DNA of 22,743 bases, taken from an uncultured Selenomonadales bacterium (GTDB lineage Bacteria; Bacillota; Negativicutes; Selenomonadales; Selenomonadaceae). The first letter of the stretch is position 1. Each line of letters begins with the position of its first letter. Positions 1-7,115 of the stretch are shown piece after piece. The notes beneath the pieces are model-generated. The model was not told where the DNA came from and searched no databases. It worked only from the letters and a program-made list of their open reading frames with translations. A program made the position numbers and the translations under genes. Location: assembly GCA_937915725.1 (NCBI GenBank), contig CALGGV010000285.1:1-22743 (forward strand), in the 5' to 3' direction.

Positions 1-55
1 ACAAAAAAGCCCGTCATTTCGGCGGGCAATTTTTTTTTATTTGTCGCGCAGATTT
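1..55. repeat. 55-bp direct repeat carrying a terminator, copy 1
   Basis: These 55 bases recur exactly at 271-325. The unit holds a GC-rich hairpin (GCCCG at 9-13 with CGGGC at 23-27) between an A-run and a T-run, and ends in TTGTCGCGCAGATTT. In this copy the unit runs straight into a nitrilase-like coding remnant; in the other copy it ends at the stop codon of the RTX gene. The identity points to a recent duplication or gene conversion. The window edge cuts off whatever lies to the left. Confidence 0.9.
3..38. terminator. Bidirectional rho-independent terminator, copy 1
   Basis: The stem GCCCG/CGGGC is flanked by six A on the left and a run of nine T on the right, so it can end transcription on either strand. 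It presumably served a gene beyond the left edge, and it would also block any plus-strand transcript entering the relic that follows. Confidence 0.7.
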
Positions 56-256
56 GCCATTGAAAATCAGATTTTTGTTATTTTTGTAAACAGTTTAGGG
101 CGTTCAGAAATTATAAATCCGCTCGGCGTTTTACTCGGCGAAACCGGAATTAACGAACAAAATTTTGAACTTTCTCTTGATTTAGAATCCGGCAAAAAAT
201 TTATTGAAACTATGAATCTTTTGGCTGACAGAAATTTAGCTGTAGACAAGATTTAA
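41..256 (+). pseudogene. C-terminal relic of a carbon-nitrogen hydrolase (nitrilase family)
   Basis: The frame reads RFAIENQIFVIFVN, then SEIINPLGVLLGE, and ends near LLADRNLAVDKI before a TAA at 254-256. In the nitrilase superfamily the C-terminal third shows the same order: R-A-I-E-N-Q followed by a hydrophobic strand, then GGSxIINPxGEVL, and a final LxDRRPxLY-like segment. Only about 68 residues remain of a family usually near 270, and the catalytic Glu, Lys and Cys regions are gone. The stretch between the asparagine strand and SEIINP also looks shortened. No ribosome binding site precedes the only candidate start (TTG at 41), which lies inside the 55-bp repeat. I read it as a dead 3' fragment. 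The family call rests on motif recall, without a search. Confidence 0.6.
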
Positions 257-270
257 ATTTATTTTTGCAA

Positions 271-325
271 ACAAAAAAGCCCGTCATTTCGGCGGGCAAT
301 TTTTTTTTATTTGTCGCGCAGATTT
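271..325. repeat. 55-bp direct repeat carrying a terminator, copy 2
   Basis: This is an exact copy of 1-55. It lies between the end of the nitrilase relic (stop at 254-256) and the end of the RTX gene, whose TAA begins at the last base of the repeat (325-327 on the complement). Confidence 0.9.
273..308. terminator. Bidirectional terminator between the nitrilase relic and the RTX gene
   Basis: The hairpin GCCCG (279-283)/CGGGC (293-297) has a T-run on its right, for plus-strand transcripts, and an A-run on its left, which reads as a U-tract for the minus-strand RTX transcript. The converging gene ends on both sides fit a shared terminator. Confidence 0.8.
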
Positions 326-3300
326 TATTTTTTGGCGAAAGTCAAGAAAGTTTTGTTATTCTGTTCCAGTGCAGTAAAATTAATTGACTCAATATTTGTA
401 ACAGAAAATTTTTGTTCAGTGATTGAATCTAAATTTGTATCGTCCGAAATAAAATTATTGTCTTCAAAAAGATCTAAAGTGCTAGCGTTAGTATTTGAAT
501 AAATTTTAGTTGTACTTTGGCCTGTAGAATCCATGATTGTAATTTTTTTGCCCTTGCCGCCTTTAATTGTAGCGTTACTGCCCGTGCTGAAATTTAAAAT
601 AAGATTGGAACTTTTGACAGATGAAGACGCAACATAACCACTTGAAAGATAGAGCGTATCTTCACCGGCTTTATAGTCATTAATATAATTTTTGCCTGCA
701 GAAATATCAAAAATATCATTACCTTTGCCACCGGTAAGGGTATTTGTACCTTCGCCACCAATTAGAAAATCATTGCCCGCGCCTCCATTCAAAGAATCGT
801 TATCTATTCCGCCATACAGTATATCTGCGCCGGAGCCGCCGGAAAGTTTATCATTTCCTGTATCGCCGTAAATTATATCATTACCATTTCCACCCGTTAA
901 AATATCATTGCCCGCGCCGCCGTGAATTGTATCAGCAACTTTACCGCCGGTAATCGTATTGTTTAAAGAATTGCCGGTTATTGTCAAAGATTTTGTAACT
1001 TTGGAGCCGTCAACTTTTAAAACATTTGTACCGAAATTTTGGGTTAAATCAACATTGGCGGCAGAAGTGACAGTTGCAGTTAAAATTTTTGTATCAGTAC
1101 TATTTTTGGAAGAAGTGCCATATTTCCAGCCGCTAGGTAAAGTAACATTTGGACTGCCGCCAAAAATTGTTTCACTAACAGTTCCGCTTGCATTTTTAAT
1201 TTTTACTGTTTTACCTTTGACTTCTTTTAAAGTTATAGTACCTTTGCCAATAGTTAATACAGCGTCATTGCCGGAAAGAGTAGCTTTGCTGATAGTTCCG
1301 CTTGTAATTTGGAGCGTGTCATTTTCGCTGAATCCGTAAATTGTGTCCTTGCCGTCGCCGTTTGCGTACTGAAAAATTGTTCCAACACTATGATTGTAAA
1401 TCGTATCATTGCCCGCGCCACCTTTTACAGTGGTTGTTTTAGGAGAATAGGAACTACCGAGAAGGCTTATTTTGTCATTACCTGCGCCGCCGTCGATTGA
1501 AATATTATATCCGCCGCTGTTAATTACATCGTTACCTGCGCCGCCTGAAATTGTTATACGTGTATTGTTTCCATTGGCATTGTAATTATAAATTGTATCG
1601 TTTCCGGCTCCTGCAAAAATTGTATTGTTGCTGCCGCCATTTGAAATGGAGTCGTTATTTTCGCCGCCGTCAATATAGACATAATCGCTGCCTGCTCTGT
1701 TGTAAATAGTATCATTGCCGTTGCCTCCGGAAAGTGTCATATACCAACCGGATTGATTTACAATGGAATCTTTGCCCGCGCCGCCGGAAATGGAACTGTT
1801 TACTGTAGTCCAAAGGCTGAAAGAATTGTTGATAGTATCTGCGCCGTCGCCGCCGTCGATTGTTACATTGGACGCAGAGTTTGTTACTTTGTCGTTACCA
1901 GCAAGCGCGTAAATAATTTTGCCGCTGTTGCTGTTGGAATAAGTATCATTTCCTGAACTCAAGCTGATAATATTTGAACTTTTTTCTTTGCCGTCAATTT
2001 TGAAAGAAACATTTTTACCGCCTTTAACCACGATTGAGCCACTACCGATTTTTAATGTAGCGTCATTACTTGAGGCAGTTGTAACTTTTTCATATTCTGC
2101 ACCGGTAATTTTTATTGAATCGTTTGCCGCAATTCCGGTGATAGTGTCGTTGCCGTCGCCGGAATTGTAGACGATAATATTATTTTTGGCAGGGCTCGAC
2201 ATGGAAATAGAATCGTTGCCTTTGCCAGCCGTGAGGGTATTATTACTTCCATAAATCTCAAAATTATCTTTACCTGAACCTGTTTTAATAGAATTATTTT
2301 GCGCTTGATTGTAAAGCAAAATATAATTATTTCCTTCACCTGCATTGACGTTTACATTTTTTCCTGCGCTGTTTATCGTGTCATTACCACTGCCACCTGT
2401 TACGGTTACATTTTCGCTGACAGGATCTTTAAATAATTCCACAATATTATTTCCTGTACCTGTATTTATGATGATATTTTTACCGCCACTGTAAATTGTA
2501 TCGTTACCGCCACCACCATTGATTGTATAGCCGTCATTCACATTGAAAAGAGTTTCGCTTTTACTTGTTCCATTGATAACTTTTGATACAGGTTTAACAG
2601 TGCCGTCAATTTTGAATGCAACATTTTTACCGCCTTTAACCACGATTGAGCCGGAACCGATTTTTAATGTAGCGTCATTGCTTGAGGCAGTTGTAACTTT
2701 TTCATATTGTGCGCCGGTAATTTTTATTGTATCGTTAGCAGAAATACCATTGATAGTGTCGTTGCCGTCGCCATTCGCATACTGAAAAATATTTCCAAGT
2801 GTACTGTAGCTACGTATAGTATCATTTCCTTTACCGGCTTTTACTGAAACATCATCACTTGCAAGGTAAAGATGGATATAATCGTTATCTGCGCCGCCGT
2901 CTATAAAAATATTTTGCCCGCCGCTATAAATTTCATCATTACCGTTGCCGGCATCGACTGAAACATTTGAACTGTCAATATAAAGATATATGTAGTCATT
3001 TCCCGTGCCGCCGTCAATGGTAATGTTGTTGCCGTAACTTTTAATACTGTCAGCGTCATTTTCACCTTTAATAAGGACATTACCAGCACCTTTATTTTCA
3101 ATGGTATCTTTGCCCGCGCCACCGCTAATTGTTACATTGGATGCAGAGTTTGTTACTTTGTCGTTGCCGTAAAAGCCGCTGACAACTGTATTTGAGGTAG
3201 TGTTTGCAATACTTAAATCGCCGAACTGCCGCGCAAGATAGCGCAGTAAAATATATCCGCCAACATAATCTTCATTAAACAATTTATCATTTTTATCATC

Positions 3301-4152
3301 CAAATATTTTGCAAGCGTGTCTTTACTTTGAACCGCTGATTGTATTTCATAATATGATGTATCGTCTGTTCCCGTTGTAAGTTCTGCCATACCTTCTATA
3401 ATAATGTCGTTAAGAGTGGTATAAGCACTTGTTTTAACGGACATTACAGCGTGTGTAAGTTCGTGCGCGATTAACCTGTCAAGATAATAATTAAAAGCAT
3501 TAGGTAATTTTCCGTCTGGATCGTCTTGATCAATATTTTTGAAATAGTACATATTAATATTCATAGATATGTAATTTTTCCCGCCATATTCAAACGGAGA
3601 AAAAGTTGTTGCCGTAGCTTTTGAAGAGTCCTCAATAAAGATGATAAGAATAGTTGTTGGCTTAACATCAGAATCATTAAAGCTGTAGCCGTATGATTCT
3701 TCGATAAGTTTTAAGTCTTCTTCAGCCCAAAATGAATAAAGCCCTTGCCAAATATGTTTTTGTTCATCAGTAAGACTGTTAAAATTCTTGCCGTTGAGTT
3801 GAAAAGTAACACCGCGCTTTGTAAAGCTATTTCCGCTGAAACTTGTATCAAATGTGCCGTTCGGTACAACAGAAGTTGAAGTTTTGGTGGTGGAGCCGCC
3901 CGCGTCAGAGCCGGTAATTGCGCCGGTGTCTGCATTCCCTAAAATTATTCCGCAGTAACGCTTGAGAAAATCATCGCCGCTTTTTGCATTTTCGCGGTCT
4001 GCAAGTATTTGGTTAATCAGTGATTGTGCTGTTTTAAATTTGCCGTTCGTTGCGTAATTTATCGCCTCATCAAGTGCCGCCGTCCCGCTTTTTGTCGTGG
4101 TGTCCAATGACGCCATAAATCTTTTTATTACTTCCTGTTGACTCATTGCCAT
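325..4152 (-). CDS. Secreted RTX-repeat protein with an N-terminal zinc metallopeptidase-like domain
   Basis: This is a 1275-residue protein in three parts. Residues 1-95 form a leader-like region starting MAMSQQEVIKRFMASLD and rich in Thr and Ser. Residues of about 100-330 hold HELTH (His230 to His234) followed about 20 residues later by EGMAE, the layout of gluzincin zinc peptidases with HExxH plus a downstream Glu ligand. From about 340 to 1210 there are dozens of GGxGxDxI nonapeptides (GGAGNDTI, GGTGNDYI), the calcium-binding RTX parallel beta-roll, interrupted by longer modules. The last 65 residues are free of repeats and end in FLTFAKK, as in type I secretion signals. There is no Sec signal peptide. 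The start at 4152 is chosen because AAAGGAG lies 9 bases before that ATG; an in-frame ATG three codons upstream abuts the RBS. Export by an ABC/MFP/TolC-type system is expected from the family, but no such genes are in the window. The substrate is unknown. Confidence 0.88.
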   Translation of the reverse strand: MAMSQQEVIKRFMASLDTTTKSGTAALDEAINYATNGKFKTAQSLINQILADRENAKSGDDFLKRYCGIILGNADTGAITGSDAGGSTTKTSTSVVPNGTFDTSFSGNSFTKRGVTFQLNGKNFNSLTDEQKHIWQGLYSFWAEEDLKLIEESYGYSFNDSDVKPTTILIIFIEDSSKATATTFSPFEYGGKNYISMNINMYYFKNIDQDDPDGKLPNAFNYYLDRLIAHELTHAVMSVKTSAYTTLNDIIIEGMAELTTGTDDTSYYEIQSAVQSKDTLAKYLDDKNDKLFNEDYVGGYILLRYLARQFGDLSIANTTSNTVVSGFYGNDKVTNSASNVTISGGAGKDTIENKGAGNVLIKGENDADSIKSYGNNITIDGGTGNDYIYLYIDSSNVSVDAGNGNDEIYSGGQNIFIDGGADNDYIHLYLASDDVSVKAGKGNDTIRSYSTLGNIFQYANGDGNDTINGISANDTIKITGAQYEKVTTASSNDATLKIGSGSIVVKGGKNVAFKIDGTVKPVSKVINGTSKSETLFNVNDGYTINGGGGNDTIYSGGKNIIINTGTGNNIVELFKDPVSENVTVTGGSGNDTINSAGKNVNVNAGEGNNYILLYNQAQNNSIKTGSGKDNFEIYGSNNTLTAGKGNDSISMSSPAKNNIIVYNSGDGNDTITGIAANDSIKITGAEYEKVTTASSNDATLKIGSGSIVVKGGKNVSFKIDGKEKSSNIISLSSGNDTYSNSNSGKIIYALAGNDKVTNSASNVTIDGGDGADTINNSFSLWTTVNSSISGGAGKDSIVNQSGWYMTLSGGNGNDTIYNRAGSDYVYIDGGENNDSISNGGSNNTIFAGAGNDTIYNYNANGNNTRITISGGAGNDVINSGGYNISIDGGAGNDKISLLGSSYSPKTTTVKGGAGNDTIYNHSVGTIFQYANGDGKDTIYGFSENDTLQITSGTISKATLSGNDAVLTIGKGTITLKEVKGKTVKIKNASGTVSETIFGGSPNVTLPSGWKYGTSSKNSTDTKILTATVTSAANVDLTQNFGTNVLKVDGSKVTKSLTITGNSLNNTITGGKVADTIHGGAGNDILTGGNGNDIIYGDTGNDKLSGGSGADILYGGIDNDSLNGGAGNDFLIGGEGTNTLTGGKGNDIFDISAGKNYINDYKAGEDTLYLSSGYVASSSVKSSNLILNFSTGSNATIKGGKGKKITIMDSTGQSTTKIYSNTNASTLDLFEDNNFISDDTNLDSITEQKFSVTNIESINFTALEQNNKTFLTFAKK
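1990..2160 (-). repeat. 171-bp direct repeat inside the RTX gene, copy 1
   Basis: It matches 2602-2772 at a 612-bp offset with only scattered mismatches. It encodes the non-RTX linker module that contains ITGAEYEKVTTASS and GSGSIVVKGGKNV. A third, much more diverged protein copy of the module lies near 1200-1370. Confidence 0.85.
2602..2772 (-). repeat. 171-bp direct repeat inside the RTX gene, copy 2
   Basis: Partner of 1990-2160; it encodes ITGAQYEKVTTASS and GSGSIVVKGGKNV. Recombination between the two copies would delete 612 bp (204 codons) in frame, removing a block of RTX repeats. Confidence 0.85.
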
Positions 4153-4190
4153 AATTATCATCTCCTTTAATTTTTTTGATAGTCAAATAT

Positions 4191-4370
4191 TTACTTAGTA
4201 TCCGAATCATTAAATTTGCAACCGTAAGATTTTTCAATAAGTTTCAAACTTTCTTTAATCCAAAAATCATGCAATTCTTGCCAAATATATTTTTCTTTAG
4301 TTGAGGTACTGTCTAATTTTGTTGAGTCTAATGACGCAATAAATTTTTCTATTACTTCCTGTTGCGTCAT
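4191..4370 (-). pseudogene. Collapsed N-terminal paralogue of the RTX metalloprotease (59 codons)
   Basis: The frame starts MTQQEVIEKFIASLDSTK and ends EKSYGCKFNDSDTK before TAA. Its first part matches the RTX protein's MSQQEVIKRFMASLDTTTK and its second part matches residues of about 135-165 of that protein (HIWQGLYSFW, IEESYGYSFNDSD). About 110 residues between these two parts are missing, and everything after NDSD is lost. It therefore looks like an in-frame internal deletion joined to an early stop. A G-rich stretch (AGGGGG) lies 10 bases before the ATG, so it may still be translated. The intact gene begins 38 bases past its stop. A functional short peptide is possible, but a degenerate duplicate is the simpler reading. 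Confidence 0.75.
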
Positions 4371-4412
4371 AGCAATTTTGCCCCCTTCCCCAAAAATATA
4401 AAAATTTTCTAC

Positions 4413-4436
4413 ATTATATTGCCCCCCCCCTGAAAA
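4413..4436 (-). promoter_or_regulatory. Candidate promoter with a nine-G tract between -10 and -35-like elements
   Basis: On the minus strand a consensus -10, TATAAT (4413-4418), is preceded by CAA, nine G (4422-4430) and a -35-like TTTTCA (4431-4436). The present spacer is only 12 bases. Because the spacer consists largely of a homopolymer, its length could vary by slippage. The promoter would drive the 59-codon relic and then the RTX gene, since only 38 bp separate those two. The -10 is convincing; the -35 and any switching are inference. Confidence 0.45.
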
Positions 4437-4473
4437 CTATCTGAAAAAATCATTTTTAATCAAAATTTAATAA

Positions 4474-4506
4474 ATAAAAAAAGCCCGCCGAATTTTTCGA
4501 CGAGCT
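4474..4506 (-). terminator. Rho-independent terminator of the riboflavin operon
   Basis: On the minus strand, AAGCTCGTCGAA pairs with TTCGGCGGGCTT across a three-A loop, with two G-T wobbles, followed by a T-run. It lies 28 bases past the ribBA stop codon. Confidence 0.85.
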
Positions 4507-4533
4507 TAACATATTTTTTGTAGACAATTTGTT

Positions 4534-5742
4534 TTAATTTTCATCTGCCTCAAAAACATGTCCCATTTTAACTTTTTTGACGGTTAAATATTTTGAGTCA
4601 AATTTGGTAGGTTGCATAACTATTGGAACTCTTTCAGTAATTTTCAAGCCGTAACCTTCAAGCCCGGCGCGTTTGGCGGGATTATTTGTCATGAGGCGAA
4701 TTGAAGTTAATCCTAAATCTGACAAAATCTGCGCGCCAATTCCATAATCCCGTAAATCCGGCTTAAAGCCCAAAAGTACATTCGCCTCCACAGTATCTTT
4801 GCCGTCGTCCTGCAAAACGTACGCACGAATTTTATTTGCTAAGCCAATACCGCGCCCTTCCTGCCGCATGTAAAGTACAACGCCCGCGCCTTCACTTTCA
4901 ATTTTTTTCAGTGCCGTTTGAAGTTGATCTCCACAATCACAACGCAACGAGCCGAGCGCGTCGCCTGTCAAGCATTCTGAATGAACGCGTACCAAAACAT
5001 TTTCCTTGCCTGCAACTTCGCCCTTGACAATCGCCAAATGACATTTGCCGTCAAGTGAACTTTCGTAGGCTTTTAATCTGAAGTGTCCAAATTTGCTGGG
5101 AAAATCTGCATCGGCAATAAGTTTTACAAGTTTTTCTGTACGGTGGCGATATTCAATCAAGGCACGCACGGTAATAATATTCAAGCCGTGAGTTTTTGCG
5201 AACTGTTTTAATTTTTCAGTGCGCATCATATGTCCGTCATCGTCCATAATTTCACAGCATAAACCGGCGGGATAAAGTCCGGCAAGGCGCGCTAAATCTG
5301 TGGTAGTTTCAGTGTGCCCTGCGCGACGAAGTACGCCGCCTTCAACACTGCGCAAAGGAAAAACATGACCGGGACGGCGAAAACTTGCGGGCGTAGAATT
5401 TTTATCAAGCAAAAGTTTAATCGTGCGGCAACGTTCGTAAGCTGAAATTCCCGTTTCCGTGTCCCAGCCGTCAATCGAAACTGTAAAAGCCGTTTCATGA
5501 TTGTCGGTGTTGCGTTTAACCATCTGCCCAATTTCCAATTCGTCAAGACGTTCTCCAATAATCGGCGTGCAGATTAATCCTTTTGCATAGGTTGCCATAA
5601 AATTAATTTGTTCCGGCGTGACAGTTTCTGCCGCGCAAATTATATCGCCTTCGTTTTCCCTGTCTTCATCGTCAATAACGACAATCATTTTACCGCTTTT
5701 AATATCTTCAATAGCTTGTTCAATCGTGGTAAATTCGCTCAT
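4534..5742 (-). CDS. ribBA: RibBA: 3,4-dihydroxy-2-butanone 4-phosphate synthase / GTP cyclohydrolase II
   Basis: The 402-residue bifunctional enzyme supplies both precursors of the riboflavin ring: the N-terminal half converts ribulose 5-phosphate to dihydroxybutanone phosphate, and the C-terminal half opens GTP. The N-terminal domain shows DDEDRENEGD (about 24-33) and RPGHVFPLRS (123-132) followed by the conserved GHTETTTDL. The C-terminal domain has SECLTGDALGSLRCDCGDQ with the three zinc cysteines Cys257, Cys268 and Cys270, then YMRQEGRGIGL and the MTNNPAKR segment. Its length is normal for the fusion. GGAGGAATTTAG directly precedes the ATG and lies inside the end of the alkD-like gene, which overlaps by 23 bp, so translation is probably coupled. 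It is the last gene of the FMN-riboswitch operon. Confidence 0.96.
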   Translation of the reverse strand: MSEFTTIEQAIEDIKSGKMIVVIDDEDRENEGDIICAAETVTPEQINFMATYAKGLICTPIIGERLDELEIGQMVKRNTDNHETAFTVSIDGWDTETGISAYERCRTIKLLLDKNSTPASFRRPGHVFPLRSVEGGVLRRAGHTETTTDLARLAGLYPAGLCCEIMDDDGHMMRTEKLKQFAKTHGLNIITVRALIEYRHRTEKLVKLIADADFPSKFGHFRLKAYESSLDGKCHLAIVKGEVAGKENVLVRVHSECLTGDALGSLRCDCGDQLQTALKKIESEGAGVVLYMRQEGRGIGLANKIRAYVLQDDGKDTVEANVLLGFKPDLRDYGIGAQILSDLGLTSIRLMTNNPAKRAGLEGYGLKITERVPIVMQPTKFDSKYLTVKKVKMGHVFEADEN

Positions 5743-6436
5743 CTAAATTCCTCCTGCGCAGAGTTTTTAAATAATCTTTTTGCTCATCTGAAAGGCGCGT
5801 ACTTTCTACAGCTTTTTTTATAGTTTTAGTGTGAATTTTGGGCAAAAGTAATTTTGGCCGTAAAAAAACTATCGTCTCGTCATAGTGTTTGATTAAAGCC
5901 TCTGTAAAAAACCACGCCGCCATCATTTCAATATAGTATTCTTTCGTTTGAATGTCAGCTACCAACTGCAAATACTTTTTGTCAAAATTTTTTCCCAGAT
6001 AAAATTTCATTAACATTAAAATTCCAAATCTGACAGTGTAAGTTGAATTGCTGTTAATCCAAATTTTTATTTCATCAAGAACTTTAGCTGTATTTTGTGC
6101 AAAAATTTTTGGTATCAATGAATCACAAACAGCCCAATTATCAACATAAGGCAAAAAATTTTTTACCGCGTCAATGCATTTATCGTAACTTCTCATTTTA
6201 GAAATTATCCAAACGTGAATTAAATCTTCTTCAAAATATTTGTGCGGCAAATTATTTAAAAATTCAATTTTAGTTTTGGCGTCAAAAAATTTTTTTGAGA
6301 ATTTGACAAGTTCAGCAGTTCTTATGCCTATAAGTCTTTCCTCTTCAAGATTAGGCAACATTTGCGCTTGAAAGACTCTGTATTCAGAATCTTGCATAGC
6401 AAATAATTTTTCGTGTAAATCTTTAAAATTTATCAT
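5720..6436 (-). CDS. AlkD-like DNA alkylation repair protein (HEAT-like DNA glycosylase family)
   Basis: This 238-residue cytosolic protein has the signatures of the DNA alkylation repair family: an N-terminal helical segment with IGIRTAELVKFSK, then EEDLIHVWIISKM, DNWAVCDSLIPK (about 117-128), RFGILMLMKFYL and EYYIEMMAAWFFTE, ending IHTKTIKKAVESTRLS. Family members flip or excise alkylated bases (N3- or N7-alkylpurines) using stacked HEAT-like repeats. It sits between vapC (6 bp apart) and ribBA (23-bp overlap), so it is part of the riboflavin transcript although it has no obvious role in flavin synthesis. The family call is firm; the substrate cannot be read from the sequence. Confidence 0.88.
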   Translation of the reverse strand: MINFKDLHEKLFAMQDSEYRVFQAQMLPNLEEERLIGIRTAELVKFSKKFFDAKTKIEFLNNLPHKYFEEDLIHVWIISKMRSYDKCIDAVKNFLPYVDNWAVCDSLIPKIFAQNTAKVLDEIKIWINSNSTYTVRFGILMLMKFYLGKNFDKKYLQLVADIQTKEYYIEMMAAWFFTEALIKHYDETIVFLRPKLLLPKIHTKTIKKAVESTRLSDEQKDYLKTLRRRNLDERIYHD

Positions 6437-6442
6437 ATCGCT

Positions 6443-6865
6443 TTAATTCTCCCTCCAATTAATTAATTTTAAACCTTCGACGCGTTCAAAATGTTTAACA
6501 TTCGCCGTTACCAAAGTACAATCATTTACAATCGCTGTTGCCGCAATGTAAATATCGTTGTCTTCAATCTGCTTGCCTTTGTGAAGTTGCACGTAAATTT
6601 CAACGGCTTTTTCAATAGCTTTATAATTTTCTTTATCAAGCGTCAAATGTGGTAAGTTTTTGTTAAACTCTAAAAAATTTCTCAAAAGGCGAAATTTTCC
6701 TGCCGCCGTTAATCCGCGCACAATTTCATAATAGACAATCGAACAAATATAAATAGGACAATCTTCTTGCAAGGCTTGACGAAAATTTTTCTGAACAATT
6801 TCATTTTCACTCAAAATTTCACTTACAATATTGGTATCAAGCGAATATTTGATTTTATTTTCCAT
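6443..6865 (-). CDS. vapC: PIN-domain ribonuclease toxin, VapC-like
   Basis: The 140 residues carry the PIN metal-site pattern: SLDTNIVSEIL near the N-terminus (first Asp), YYEIVRGL in the middle (Glu), then EDNDIYIAATA and TLVTANVKHFERV at the C-terminal side. VapC toxins are Mg-dependent endoribonucleases that often cut tRNA or rRNA and are neutralised by a cognate antitoxin. The ATG overlaps the stop of the upstream small gene (TAATG), the usual antitoxin-toxin arrangement. All the acidic residues appear to be present, so it is probably active. It is unusual that the pair lies inside the riboflavin operon. Confidence 0.85.
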   Translation of the reverse strand: MENKIKYSLDTNIVSEILSENEIVQKNFRQALQEDCPIYICSIVYYEIVRGLTAAGKFRLLRNFLEFNKNLPHLTLDKENYKAIEKAVEIYVQLHKGKQIEDNDIYIAATAIVNDCTLVTANVKHFERVEGLKLINWREN

Positions 6866-7098
6866 TACATTGCCGCCTTTCTTGCATCCAATTCTGCGAT
6901 ATATTCTGCAAATTCTTCAGCCTCTTTTTTTTCTTCCGGCGTCAAAGGTCTGTCAATGAATTCCAATAAAGCTTTTTTGCGTGCCGCGTATTCTTCCGGC
7001 GTTTCGTTTTCATTTTGGGAATTTGCATTTGAAGTTAAAGTGTCAATGCCAGCTTGAATTTTTGTAAGCATTGAAATAATTTTTTCTTCGTTTGTCAT
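6865..7098 (-). CDS. Small acidic protein, probable antitoxin partner of the PIN toxin
   Basis: This is a 77-residue, strongly charged, helix-prone protein starting MTNEEKIISMLTKIQAGID and ending EEFAEYIAELDARKAAM. I do not recognise a PHD, AbrB, RHH or HTH signature. Its role is inferred from position (directly upstream of vapC with a one-base stop/start overlap), size and acidity. The ATG at 7098 is preferred because AAAGGAGAG lies 7 bases upstream; a TTG seven codons earlier overlaps that RBS. The RBS begins just after the ribE stop, so the gene is probably expressed from the same mRNA. It may be a non-classical antitoxin family. Confidence 0.6.
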   Translation of the reverse strand: MTNEEKIISMLTKIQAGIDTLTSNANSQNENETPEEYAARKKALLEFIDRPLTPEEKKEAEEFAEYIAELDARKAAM

Positions 7099-7115
7099 TT
7101 TAAAGCTCTCCTTTC

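Noticed and set aside
959..2785. Open frames of 60 to 126 codons on the plus strand across the RTX gene
   Set aside because: They mirror the GGxGxD repeats on the other strand, have no RBS and show low-complexity translations.
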